Position numbers and translations under genes: made by a program. DNA of 64,000 nt. It comes from DAHUYF01 sp963838385. Its GTDB lineage: Bacteria > Pseudomonadota > Alphaproteobacteria > ATCC43930 > CGMCC-115725. The notes below the pieces were generated by a model, which searched no databases, was not told the DNA's origin, and saw nothing but the letters and a program-made list of their open reading frames with translations. The DNA lies in the NCBI GenBank assembly GCA_963838385.1, contig CAWIRE010000012.1, positions 176,934-240,933 on the forward strand, written 5' to 3'. Below are positions 42,802 through 50,633 of this stretch, in pieces. Positions within the stretch are counted from its first letter, which is position 1, and each line of letters opens with the position of its first letter.

Positions 42802-43925
42802 GGCGCCTCGATTGGATCCTGGTGCTCGCGCTTCTCCTCGGCCTCGCAGCGCTCGCGCTGCCGCTCGGCGCCGCCGCCTGGACCACCGGGCCGCTTGCCC
42901 TCTGGCTGCTGGCGCTGGCCTGCGCCGCCACGCTCCTTCTTGCCCCTCTCCGCCCCTGGGCGGGCGGAGAGGGGCTCGCCTCGTCCGCCGCCCTCGCGCT
43001 CGTCGGCAGCGTCGCCGGCGCCGCCTCGCTCTACCTCCTGCTCCTGGCCGGCGCCGCTGGCATCGCCGCTTCCGGGCTCTGGATCGGGCTGCTGGCGCTG
43101 GCGCTGCTGGTCTGGCGCGGGTTGGAGCGCGGCGCGGCGCTCGCCGCCAGGCACCGCCACCCGCTCCTCGATATCGCCATCCCGCTGCTGTTCGGGATCT
43201 GGCTGCTCTATCTCTGGCAGCTCCTCGCCGAGGGGTTCCAGATCCCGGTGGTGCTGCTGCCGCCGCCCTCGCGCATCGCCGCGGTGCTGGTCTCCTCGCT
43301 GCCGGTGCTGGGCCAGGATTTCATGCAGACCTTCGTCAAATCCATGGTGCCGGGCTACGTCATCGGCTGCGGCGCGGGCTTCCTCACCGGCGTGCTGATC
43401 GACCGCGTGCCCTTCCTGCAGCGCGGGCTGCTGCCGATCGGCAATCTCGTCAGCGCGCTGCCCATCGTCGGGGTGGCACCCATCATGGTGATGTGGTTCG
43501 GCTTCGACTGGCCGTCCAAGGCGGCGGTGGTCGTGATCATGACCTTCTTCCCGATGCTGGTGAACACCATCGCCGGGCTGGGGGCGCTCGGCCGCATCGA
43601 GCGCGACCTCCTGCGCACCTATGCCGCGAGCTACGGCCAGAGCCTGCGCTTCGCCCGGCTGCAGGCGGCGCTGCCCTTCATCTTCAACGCGCTCAAGGTC
43701 AATTCGACGCTGGCGCTGATCGGCGCCATCGTCGCCGAGTTCTTCGGCACGCCGATCATGGGCATGGGCTTCCGCATCTCGGCCAGCGTCGGCCGCATGG
43801 ACATCCCGCTGGTCTGGGCGACGATCGCGGTGGCGGCGCTGACCGGCTCGGCGGCTTATGGCGGCATCGCGCTGCTCGAGCGCCGCATGACCTTCTGGCA
43901 TCCATCGTTTCGCAAAGTGTCGTGA
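42798..43925 (+). CDS. ABC transporter permease (pyrimidine-type importer), 2, with intragenic repeat
   Basis: The 375-residue permease has an N-terminal extension of about 110 residues with extra hydrophobic segments, then a standard BPD_transp_1 domain (LPPPSRIAAVLVSSLP, GYVIGCGAGFLTGVLIDRVPFLQRGLLPI, KAAVVVIMTFFPMLVNTIAGLGAL). Within the extension, codons 49-59 (PLRPWAGGEGLA) are encoded by a hairpin of the genome's REP family (42942-42975). The insertion keeps the frame and falls in a loop between hydrophobic segments. Confidence 0.9.
   Translation: MRRLDWILVLALLLGLAALALPLGAAAWTTGPLALWLLALACAATLLLAPLRPWAGGEGLASSAALALVGSVAGAASLYLLLLAGAAGIAASGLWIGLLALALLVWRGLERGAALAARHRHPLLDIAIPLLFGIWLLYLWQLLAEGFQIPVVLLPPPSRIAAVLVSSLPVLGQDFMQTFVKSMVPGYVIGCGAGFLTGVLIDRVPFLQRGLLPIGNLVSALPIVGVAPIMVMWFGFDWPSKAAVVVIMTFFPMLVNTIAGLGALGRIERDLLRTYAASYGQSLRFARLQAALPFIFNALKVNSTLALIGAIVAEFFGTPIMGMGFRISASVGRMDIPLVWATIAVAALTGSAAYGGIALLERRMTFWHPSFRKVS
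42942..42975. repeat. REP-family hairpin inside a coding sequence
   Basis: CCCCTCTCCGCCC (42943-42955) pairs perfectly with GGGCGGAGAGGGG (42962-42974) around a six-base loop. The same 13-base arms occur in the intergenic repeats at 36070 and 46725. Here the repeat lies inside the second permease gene and is translated in frame. Confidence 0.8.
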
Positions 43926-43965
43926 GCGGCCCGCGGGGCCCGCAAGTAGGAGGAGGAGGGACAAG

Positions 43966-44988
43966 ATGAGGAAAATTCTGCTGTCGGCCATCACGGCCGG
44001 GGCGCTGGTGGCGGGGGCGGCTGCGGCGGAGGCCGCCGACGCCGTGACCATCCAGCTCAAATGGGTGACCCAGGCGCAGTTCGCCGGCTATTACGTCGCC
44101 AAGGACAAGGGCTTCTACAAAGAGGCCGGCCTCGACGTCACGATCAAGCCGGGCGGGCCCGACATCGCGCCCGAGCAGGTGCTGGCGGCGGGCGGCGCCG
44201 ACGTCATCGTCGACTGGATGCCGGCGGCGCTGGCCGCGCGCGAGAAGGGCGTGCCGCTGGTCAACATCGCGCAGACCTTCCAGCGCTCCGGGCTCGAGCT
44301 CACCTGCCTCAAATCGAGCGGCGTCACCAAGCCCGCCGATTTCCCCGGCCACACGCTGGGCGTCTGGTATTTCGGCAACGAATATCCGTTCCTCGCCTGG
44401 ATGGCCAAGCTCAACATCCCGACCGACGGCGGGGCCAAGGGCGTGAGCGTGATCAAGCAGGGCTTCAACGTCGATCCCCTGATCCAGCACCAGGCCGCCT
44501 GCATCTCGACCATGACCTATAACGAGTACTGGCAGGTGATCGACGCCGGCTACAAGCCGAGCGACCTCGTGGTGTTCAAATACAGCGACGAAGGCGTCGG
44601 CATGCTCGAGGACGGGCTCTACGCCAATGGCAACAAGCTCAAGGACAAGGCCTATGTCACGAAGCTGGCGAAGTTCGTCGCCGCGTCCGACAAGGGCTGG
44701 GCCTGGGCGGTCAAGCATCCGGACGAAGCCGCCCAGATCGTGCTCGACAACGACGCCACCGGCGCCCAGACCCTGAAGCATCAGAAGCAGATGATGCACG
44801 AGGTCGCCAAGCTGGTCGATATCCAGAAGCCGCTGGGCTATCTCGTCCCCGCCGATTACGAGCGCACGGTGTCGATCCTGCTCTCGGCGAAATCGGCGCC
44901 GGTCATCACCAAGAAGCCCGAGGGCGCCTGGACGCACGAGGTCTTCGACGTCTCGAAGAAGTATTGGGAGCCCACCGGCGCGAAATAG
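43966..44988 (+). CDS. ABC transporter binding protein, NMT1/THI5-like
   Basis: The 340-residue exported protein has a signal peptide (MRKILLSAITAGALVAGAAAAEAA) and the NMT1/THI5 fold: VTIQLKWVTQAQFAGYYVAKDKGFYKEAGLDVTIKPGGPDIAPEQVLAAGGADVIVDWMPAALAAREKG near the N-terminus. Members bind thiamine pyrimidine precursors or other pyrimidines. With the three genes upstream it makes a full importer; the link to pyrimidine catabolism is by position. GGAGGAGG lies before the ATG. Confidence 0.93.
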   Translation: MRKILLSAITAGALVAGAAAAEAADAVTIQLKWVTQAQFAGYYVAKDKGFYKEAGLDVTIKPGGPDIAPEQVLAAGGADVIVDWMPAALAAREKGVPLVNIAQTFQRSGLELTCLKSSGVTKPADFPGHTLGVWYFGNEYPFLAWMAKLNIPTDGGAKGVSVIKQGFNVDPLIQHQAACISTMTYNEYWQVIDAGYKPSDLVVFKYSDEGVGMLEDGLYANGNKLKDKAYVTKLAKFVAASDKGWAWAVKHPDEAAQIVLDNDATGAQTLKHQKQMMHEVAKLVDIQKPLGYLVPADYERTVSILLSAKSAPVITKKPEGAWTHEVFDVSKKYWEPTGAK

Positions 44989-45002
44989 CGCCGGCTCTTG
45001 AG

Positions 45003-45065
45003 CCCCTCTCCCGCTTGAGCGGGAGAGGGAGCGGCCCGGCGCTTGGCGCCGGGGAGGGTGAGGGT
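45003..45065. repeat. REP-family repeat
   Basis: CCCTCTCCCGCT (45004 onward) pairs with AGCGGGAGAGGG (ends 45029), followed by a second stem CCGGCGC-TTG-GCGCCGG (about 45036-45052) and the tail AGGGTGAGGG. This two-hairpin skeleton with a GAGGGTGAGGG end recurs at 46707, 53617 and, inverted, at 54031. It lies just after the binding-protein gene and may also help end that transcript. Confidence 0.8.
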
Positions 45066-45087
45066 TTCATTGTGCGTCGCATTATGT

Positions 45088-45325
45088 TTGACAAAAGCGA
45101 AGGTGACTGGTAGCTGAATCTCTTGGCTCCGGTGGCGCAGAGCGGCCGATAAGTGGTTGCACCTTCTGCGGGACTCGGGGCGCGGATACAGTATCCCAGA
45201 ACGAGGTGAGGGCGCCTTCGCGCCCGCCTCGGTCACGGTCCAGGCGGCAGCGGCGCCGCTGAAATACGGGCACAAACGCCCCACGTGGTCTCCTGCGGGA
45301 GAACGCGTGGGGCGTTTGCGTTTTT
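45088..45325 (+). promoter_or_regulatory. ANTAR-type two-hexaloop leader and attenuator before the amide transporter operon
   Basis: A TTGACA box (45088-45093) with a weak TAGCTG (45111-45116) may start the leader. Hairpin P1 is GCGGC (45244-45248), loop AGCGGC, GCCGC (45255-45259); the loop has A at position 1 and G at position 4, as in ANTAR targets. Hairpin P2 is GGGC (45268-45271), loop ACAAAC, GCCC (45278-45281); A1 is kept but position 4 is A. The terminator stem AAACGCCCCACG (45274-45285) with CGTGGGGCGTTT (45306-45317) and a T run at 45321-45325 uses the 3' half of P2, so P2 and the terminator exclude each other. An ANTAR protein stabilising P1-P2 would permit transcription of the transporter genes. 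Confidence 0.7.
45274..45325 (+). terminator. Regulated intrinsic terminator before the transporter binding protein gene
   Basis: A perfect 12-bp stem, AAACGCCCCACG (45274-45285) and CGTGGGGCGTTT (45306-45317), is followed by GCG and five T residues. It ends 25 bases before the start codon at 45351, so it must be bypassed for the operon to be expressed. Confidence 0.85.
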
Positions 45326-45350
45326 CGGCTTCGGCAACTGGAGGAAAAGC

Positions 45351-46661
45351 ATGACCAGTCGACGAAAGGTATTGAAAGGCTCCGCCGCCGGACTTGCGGG
45401 AATTCTGGCCAGCGGCGTCGCGCCCTATCACTTCCTGCGCAACATCGCCAAGGCGGCCGAGAGCGACACCATCAAGGTCGGCATCCTGCACTCGCTCAGC
45501 GGCACCATCGCCATCATCGAGACCTCGCTGCACAATGCCGAGCTGCTGGCGATCGAGGAGATCAATGCCAAGGGCGGCGTGCTCGGCAAGAAGATCGAGC
45601 CGATCGTCGAGGATCCGCAATCCATGGTGCAGGTCTTCGCCGAGAAGGCGAAGAAGCTGCTGCTCGAGGACAAGGTGGTGGCGGTGCTGGGCTGCTACAC
45701 CTCGGCGAGCCGGCAATCGGTGCTGCCGGTGTTCGAGGAGAACAACGGCGTGCTGCTCTATCCGACGCTCTACGAGGCGCAGGAATGCAGCAAGAACTGC
45801 TTCTACACCGGCGCCGTGCCGAACCAGCAGCTCGACGATTTCGTGCCCTGGATCATGAAGACGCTGGGGCGCAAGAAGTTCTATCTGATCGGCGCCAACT
45901 ACATCTATCCCAAGGAGACCAACCGCGAGGTCAAGGCGCTGCTGCAGAAATACGGCGGCACCGTCGTCGCCGAGGAGTACTCGCCGCTGGGATCGACGGA
46001 GTTCTCCACCAACATCAACAAGATCGCCTCCTCCGGCGCCGACGTCGTCTTCTCCGATCTCGTCGGCGACCAGGTCGTCGCCTTCTACAAGCAGTTCAAG
46101 GAGTACGGCATCACCGCCAAGGACATCCCGATCTGCACGCCGATCACCACCGAGCAGGAGATCGCGGCGATGGGGCCGGAGAACGCGCTCGGCCACTTCA
46201 CCTCCTTCAACTACTTCCAGAGCGTCCAGACGCCGGAGAACAAGAGCTTCGTCGAGCGCTACAAGGCGAAATACGGCAAGGACGCGGTGACCAACGCGGT
46301 GATGGAGGCGGCCTATTTCCAGACCTACTTCCTCGCCCAGGCCATCGCCAAGGTGAAATCGACCGACGCCGACGCGCTCATCTATGAGGGCCTGCCGGGA
46401 CAGGAATTCACCGCGCCGCAAGGCAAGGTGAAGATCGACGAGAAGAACCACCACACCTGGCTCTGGTCGCGCATCGGCCGGGCCAACGAGCAGGGCCAGT
46501 TCGACATCGTGTGGAAGTCAGAGAACTGGATCCGGCCGCAGCCCTGGGTCTCCTACCTCTACCCCAACAAGACCTGCGACTTCACCGACAAGCGGGTTCT
46601 CGATCGCCTGAAGAAGCCCTGGTCGGAAGAGAAGAACCGCTCCGGGACGATCAACCTCTGA
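45351..46661 (+). CDS. Urea/short-chain amide ABC transporter, binding protein (UrtA/FmdD type)
   Basis: The 436-residue exported protein has a Tat-type start (SRRKVLKG with Arg4-Arg5) and the UrtA/AmiC-like binding fold: KVGILHSLSGTIAIIETSLHNAELLAIEEINAKGGVLGKKIEPIVEDPQS, CYTSASRQSVLPVFEENNGVLLYPTLYEAQE, KKFYLIGANYIYPKETNREVKALL and PENKSFVERYKAKYGKDAVTNAVMEAAYFQTYF. It heads a five-gene HAAT-family importer. The neighbouring amidase and AmiC/AmiR genes favour short-chain amides or formamide over urea, since no urease genes are present here. Confidence 0.9.
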   Translation: MTSRRKVLKGSAAGLAGILASGVAPYHFLRNIAKAAESDTIKVGILHSLSGTIAIIETSLHNAELLAIEEINAKGGVLGKKIEPIVEDPQSMVQVFAEKAKKLLLEDKVVAVLGCYTSASRQSVLPVFEENNGVLLYPTLYEAQECSKNCFYTGAVPNQQLDDFVPWIMKTLGRKKFYLIGANYIYPKETNREVKALLQKYGGTVVAEEYSPLGSTEFSTNINKIASSGADVVFSDLVGDQVVAFYKQFKEYGITAKDIPICTPITTEQEIAAMGPENALGHFTSFNYFQSVQTPENKSFVERYKAKYGKDAVTNAVMEAAYFQTYFLAQAIAKVKSTDADALIYEGLPGQEFTAPQGKVKIDEKNHHTWLWSRIGRANEQGQFDIVWKSENWIRPQPWVSYLYPNKTCDFTDKRVLDRLKKPWSEEKNRSGTINL

Positions 46662-46706
46662 TGCGCGGTACAGGACGTGGCTGAGACGCTGCGCATGATC
46701 CACGCC

Positions 46707-46792
46707 TCCCCCACCTCACCCCAACCCTCTCCGCCCCCGGGGGCGGAGAGGGAGGGACCCATCGCGCAGCGATGGGAGGGTGAGGTGGGGGA
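46707..46792. repeat. REP-family repeat with inverted ends
   Basis: TCCCCCACCTCACCC (46707-46721) and its inverted copy GGGTGAGGTGGGGGA (46778-46792) bound a block with two inner hairpins: CCCTCTCCGCCCC with its partner ending GCGGAGAGGG (46726-46752), and CCCATCGC-GCA-GCGATGGG (about 46758-46776). It lies between the binding protein and first permease genes of the amide transporter without breaking the operon. Confidence 0.8.
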
Positions 46793-46888
46793 CGTCGCGG
46801 ATCGGCGCGCGTCGGAATTCGCGCGGAGCAAGCGCGGCGGGGCGTGCCCGCCGCCGATCGACCGCCGCTTCGGCAGGATGTTGCAGCG

Positions 46889-47764
46889 ATGATGACGCAG
46901 GCGATCATCACCCAGTTCCTCAGCGGCTTCAGCGTCGTGGCGATCCTCGTCATCGCCGCGCTCGGGCTCGCCATCATCTTCGGCGTCGCCGGCGTCATCA
47001 ATATGGCGCATGGCGAGATGATCATGGTCGGCGCCTACACCGCCGCCGTGGTCGGCAAGCTCGGCGGCAACACCTTCATCGCCATCCCCGTCGCCTTCGT
47101 CGTCGTGGGCCTGCTCGGCCTGGCGCTGGAGCGCGGCATCATCCGCTGGATCTACGACCGGCCGCTGGAGACGCTGCTCGCCACCTGGGGCGTCGGCATC
47201 ATCCTGCAGACGGTGGTGAAGCTGATCTTCGGCCCCGAGCTCTATTACGTCGGCGCGCCCAAGATCCTGAACGGCGGCTTCCGCCTCATCGGCCGCCTGC
47301 CTTTCCCCTATTACCGCCTCTTCCTCATCGTCATGGCGGCGCTGCTGCTGGCGCTGGTGTTCTACGTCATCTTCCGCACCGAGTTCGGCCTCAAGGTGCG
47401 CGCCGTGCGCCGCAACCGCGCGATCTCGGGCTGCCTCGGCATCGACACCGCGCGCGTCGACATGATGATCTTCGCCTTCGGCTCCGGCCTCGCCGGCATC
47501 GCCGGCGCGGTGCTGGCGCCGATCAAGTCGGTGTCGACGACGATGGGCTTTCCCTATGCCGTCGACAGCTTCATGGTGCTGGTGCTGGGCGGGGTCGGCA
47601 ATCTCTGGGGCGTGCTCGCCGGCAGCGGCCTCATCGGCGAGGCCGAGACGGTGCTGTCCTTCATCTTCAACAACGTGATCGGCCGGCTGCTGGTGTTCCT
47701 GTTCATCGTCATCATCATCCGCGTCGTGCCGCGCGGGATCTTCGGTTACTACGAGCGGCGCTGA
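46889..47764 (+). CDS. Urea/amide ABC transporter, permease 1 (UrtB type)
   Basis: The 291-residue permease of the branched-chain amino acid (HAAT) type has about eight membrane segments. Motifs are LGLAIIFGVAGVINMAHGEMIMVGAY near the N-terminus, LETLLATWGVGIILQTVVKLIFGPE, the ATPase-contact loop GLKVRAVRRNRAISGCLGIDTARVDMMIFAFGSGLAGIAG and MVLVLGGVGNLWGVLAGS. The start is taken at ATG 46889 (MMTQAIITQFL); the frame is open further upstream into the REP element, but that part lacks family likeness. Confidence 0.92.
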   Translation: MMTQAIITQFLSGFSVVAILVIAALGLAIIFGVAGVINMAHGEMIMVGAYTAAVVGKLGGNTFIAIPVAFVVVGLLGLALERGIIRWIYDRPLETLLATWGVGIILQTVVKLIFGPELYYVGAPKILNGGFRLIGRLPFPYYRLFLIVMAALLLALVFYVIFRTEFGLKVRAVRRNRAISGCLGIDTARVDMMIFAFGSGLAGIAGAVLAPIKSVSTTMGFPYAVDSFMVLVLGGVGNLWGVLAGSGLIGEAETVLSFIFNNVIGRLLVFLFIVIIIRVVPRGIFGYYERR

Positions 47765-47782
47765 GCCGGGGAGAGGGTTGTC

Positions 47783-48961
47783 GTGGCGAGTGTTGCGAGC
47801 GAGAGCAAGCGGGCGGCGGGGCGCTTGCGCCGCGCGCCGCTGATCCCGGCCTGGGCGCTGGTCGGCGGCGCCGTGGTGGTGGCGCTGATCGGGGCCTATC
47901 CCTATTACGGCACCAACGCCTATGTGCTGTCGCTGCTCGGCAAGTTCCTGTGCTATTCGATCTTCGCGCTCAGCATCGACCTGATCTGGGGCTTCACCGG
48001 CATCCTCAGCCTCGGCCAGGCGGTCTATTTCGGCATCGGCGCCTACATGGTCGCCCTCTCGCTCAAGATGAACTATGCGCTGACCCATCCCACGCGCTAC
48101 GGCGGCAAGATCCCGGATTTCATGGAATGGAACGGGCTGACGGCGCTGCCCGGCTTCATGACCCCGCTGCTGCACCTGCCGGTGGCCATCCTCTGCGCGC
48201 TGCTGCTGCCGACGCTGCTCGCCTTCCTGTTCGGCGCCATCACCTTCAAGCGGCACATCTACGGCGTCTACTGCGCGGTGATCACGCTGGCGGAATCGCT
48301 GATCCTGCAGGATTTCATCGTCGAGTATCAGGCCTATACCGGCGGCTTCAACGGCATCACCGACTATTCCAACTATGTCGGCGGCCCCTTCCTGCTGTTC
48401 ATCCTGGCGGTGACGGTGGCGTTCTTCGTGCTCTCGCGCGTGCTCACCCATTCGCGTGTCGGCACGGTGCTGAAATCGATCCGCGACAACGACATCCGCG
48501 CCGAGTTCATGGGCTACAACGTCGCCAACTACCGCATCTTCGTCTTCTGCGTCTCGGCCTTCATGGCCGCCGCCGCCGGCGCCATGTACGCCGCCTGGGT
48601 CGGCATCATCTCCTTCCTCGATGCCGGCCCCGTCTACTCGATCGAGGGCGTGATCTGGACCGCCGTCGGCGGCCGCGGCACCATCATCGGCGCCTTCGTC
48701 GGCGCCTTCCTGGTCAAGGGCGCCGAGTTCTTCTTGAGCGACCGGCTCGCCGAATGGTGGCAGATCATCACCGGCGGCCTCTTCATCTTCGTCGTGCTGG
48801 TGATGCGCGACGGCATCGTCGGCACGCTCGGCCACTGGCTGCGCCGCTGGCGCCGCGGCAGCCTCGCCGACATCGCCGCCGAATCCGACCAGGAGGCGCA
48901 TGACCGCCAGGTCGACTGGCGCGCCGCCGGCGCGCCGCGGCCGGGCGAGGAGGTGCGCTGA
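47783..48961 (+). CDS. Urea/amide ABC transporter, permease 2 (UrtC type)
   Basis: The 392-residue permease has the LivM/UrtC pattern: YSIFALSIDLIWGFTGILSLGQAVYFGIGAYMVALSLKM at about 55-93, GVYCAVITLAESLILQDFIVEYQAYTGGFNGITDY, the coupling loop VGTVLKSIRDNDIRAEFMGYNVANYRIFVF and VIWTAVGGRGTIIGAFVGA. The start is GTG at 47783. Its stop overlaps the start of the next ATPase gene by one base. Confidence 0.92.
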   Translation: MASVASESKRAAGRLRRAPLIPAWALVGGAVVVALIGAYPYYGTNAYVLSLLGKFLCYSIFALSIDLIWGFTGILSLGQAVYFGIGAYMVALSLKMNYALTHPTRYGGKIPDFMEWNGLTALPGFMTPLLHLPVAILCALLLPTLLAFLFGAITFKRHIYGVYCAVITLAESLILQDFIVEYQAYTGGFNGITDYSNYVGGPFLLFILAVTVAFFVLSRVLTHSRVGTVLKSIRDNDIRAEFMGYNVANYRIFVFCVSAFMAAAAGAMYAAWVGIISFLDAGPVYSIEGVIWTAVGGRGTIIGAFVGAFLVKGAEFFLSDRLAEWWQIITGGLFIFVVLVMRDGIVGTLGHWLRRWRRGSLADIAAESDQEAHDRQVDWRAAGAPRPGEEVR

Positions 48962-49707
48962 TGCCGGGCCTGCTCGAGATCAGGGGCCTCACCACGCAGG
49001 TGTCGGGCTTCACCATCCTCAACAACCTGGATTTCAGCATCGACGAGAACGAGCTGCGCGTGCTGCTCGGGCCCAACGGCGCCGGCAAGACGACGCTGAT
49101 CGCCATGATCACCGGCCAGTTCAAGCCCAGCTCCGGCAGCATCCGCTTCGACGGCGCCGACATCACCGGCTGGGGTCCCGACGCCATCTTCCAGGCCGGC
49201 ATCAGCCGCAAATTCCAGGTGCCGAACCTCTACGAGACGCTGTCGGTGTTCGACAACGTCATGGTCTCGCTGCAGGGCCGCCGCCGCGTCTTCGCCACGC
49301 TCTTCCAGCGGCTGCGGCCGGAGGATACCGACCGCATCTGGGAGATCCTGGAATTCGTCGAGCTGGCCGACAAGGCCGGCGATCCCGCCGACACCCTGTC
49401 GCATGGCGAGCGGCAATGGCTCGAGCTCGGCATGCTCATCGCCTCCAATCCCAAGCTGCTGCTGCTCGACGAGCCCACCACCGGCATGACCGAGGAGGGC
49501 AAGCACAAGACCGCCGAGCTCATCCGCAAGATCGCCCAATCGCACACCGTGCTGCTGGTCGAGCACGACATGCACATCGTCCGCCAGATCGGCCGGCGCA
49601 TCACCGTGCTGCATCAGGGCCAGCTCCTGGCCGAAGGCCCGCTCGCCGAGGTCATGAACAATGAGGACGTGCGCCGCGTCTATCTCGGAAAGGGCAAGTT
49701 CCAGTGA
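48961..49707 (+). CDS. Urea/amide ABC transporter, ATPase 1 (UrtD type)
   Basis: The 248-residue ATPase has Walker A LLGPNGAGKTTLIAM at about 34-48, the LivG/UrtD segment FQAGISRKFQVPNLYETLSVFDNVM, signature LSHGERQWLELGM, Walker B LLLLDEPTTGMTEEGK and the switch HDMHIVRQIGRRITVLHQG. The SHGERQWLEL form is typical of UrtD. It overlaps the next gene by four bases. Confidence 0.95.
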   Translation: MPGLLEIRGLTTQVSGFTILNNLDFSIDENELRVLLGPNGAGKTTLIAMITGQFKPSSGSIRFDGADITGWGPDAIFQAGISRKFQVPNLYETLSVFDNVMVSLQGRRRVFATLFQRLRPEDTDRIWEILEFVELADKAGDPADTLSHGERQWLELGMLIASNPKLLLLDEPTTGMTEEGKHKTAELIRKIAQSHTVLLVEHDMHIVRQIGRRITVLHQGQLLAEGPLAEVMNNEDVRRVYLGKGKFQ

Positions 49708-50402
49708 GCCTGCGCGTCGATGCCATCGACACCTTCTACGGCACCAGCCACATCCTGCATCGGGTGTCGCTGGAGATCGCCGACGGCGAGATCTACGCCG
49801 TGCTCGGGCGCAACGGCGCCGGCAAGACGACGCTGCTGCGCAGCATCACCGGCGTCAACCCGCCGCGGGTCGGCGGCATCCTGCTCGACGGCGCCGACAT
49901 CACCCGCCTCAAATCGCATCACCGCGCCCGGCTCGGCATCAGCTACGTGCCGCAGGGGCGCGAGATCATCGCCGACATCACCGTGGCCGAGAACATCGCC
50001 ATCGCGCTCATGGGCAAGTTCGGCCGCGGCGGCGCGATCCCGGATTTCGTCTTCGACTACTTCCCCGCGCTGAAGCCGCTGGTCGACCGCAAGGGCGGCA
50101 CGCTTTCGGGCGGCCAGCAGCAGCAGCTCGCGATCGCGCGCGCCCTGGTGCAGCAGCCCAAGCTGCTGCTGATGGACGAGCCGACCGAGGGGCTGCAGCC
50201 CTCCGTCGTCGAGGAGATCGACACCATCATCAAGCGCATTCCGGTGGAGCGCGACTGCGCCGTGCTGCTGGTCGAGCAGAACCTCGATTTCGTGCGCGAC
50301 ATCACCGACAAATTCGCCATTCTCGACACCGGGCGCATCGTCGCCACCGGCGCCATCGGCGAGCTCACCGGCGATGTGGTGCAGCGACATCTGGCAGTCT
50401 GA
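49704..50402 (+). CDS. Urea/amide ABC transporter, ATPase 2 (UrtE type)
   Basis: The 232-residue ATPase has Walker A VLGRNGAGKTTLLRSI at about 33-48, YVPQGREIIADITVAENIAIALMGK (the Q-loop region of LivF/UrtE), signature LSGGQQQQLAIARAL, Walker B LLLMDEPTEGLQPSVVEEI and VEQNLDFVRDITDKFAILDTGRIV. It completes the importer. The gene for the AmiC-like sensor begins 231 bases later. Confidence 0.95.
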   Translation: MSLRVDAIDTFYGTSHILHRVSLEIADGEIYAVLGRNGAGKTTLLRSITGVNPPRVGGILLDGADITRLKSHHRARLGISYVPQGREIIADITVAENIAIALMGKFGRGGAIPDFVFDYFPALKPLVDRKGGTLSGGQQQQLAIARALVQQPKLLLMDEPTEGLQPSVVEEIDTIIKRIPVERDCAVLLVEQNLDFVRDITDKFAILDTGRIVATGAIGELTGDVVQRHLAV

Positions 50403-50533
50403 ACAATCCCTAGGCAACCGCCCGGTGACGCTGTCCCCGAACCCCCGCTCCGCCGCCGCTTTCCACCCTGGCATGGATCGTGCAGCGATCACAGCGAGTC
50501 GCGGACGAGCTTACCATCAGGAAGTGAACGCGA

Positions 50534-50563
50534 TTGACTCGTTCGATGGAACATCGATCAAAT
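50534..50563 (+). promoter_or_regulatory. Promoter and palindrome upstream of the amiC-like gene
   Basis: TTGACT (50534-50539) and TCAAAT (50558-50563) are spaced by 18 bases, with the palindrome TCGATG-GAA-CATCGA (50543-50557) lying between them. The start would be about 65 bases before the amiC-like GTG. The AT content here is clearly higher than the surroundings. A repressor may bind the palindrome; none is encoded in the immediate vicinity. Confidence 0.45.
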
Positions 50564-50633
50564 ACTTTCGAGTGCGTTTGGCGCGATGCCAAAGCTGCGA
50601 CCGCGGCGGCGAACCCAGCGAAGGGAGGGGGCT

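Noticed and set aside
45131..45150. Sigma54 promoter before the amide transporter
   Set aside because: GG and GC are 10 bases apart, but the surrounding consensus (TTGC at the -12 end) is poor, and no sigma54 activator gene is near.
45111..45240. Guanidine-I (ykkC) riboswitch before the urea-type transporter
   Set aside because: The conserved loops of that class are not found, whereas paired hexaloops and a terminator overlapping P2 are present.
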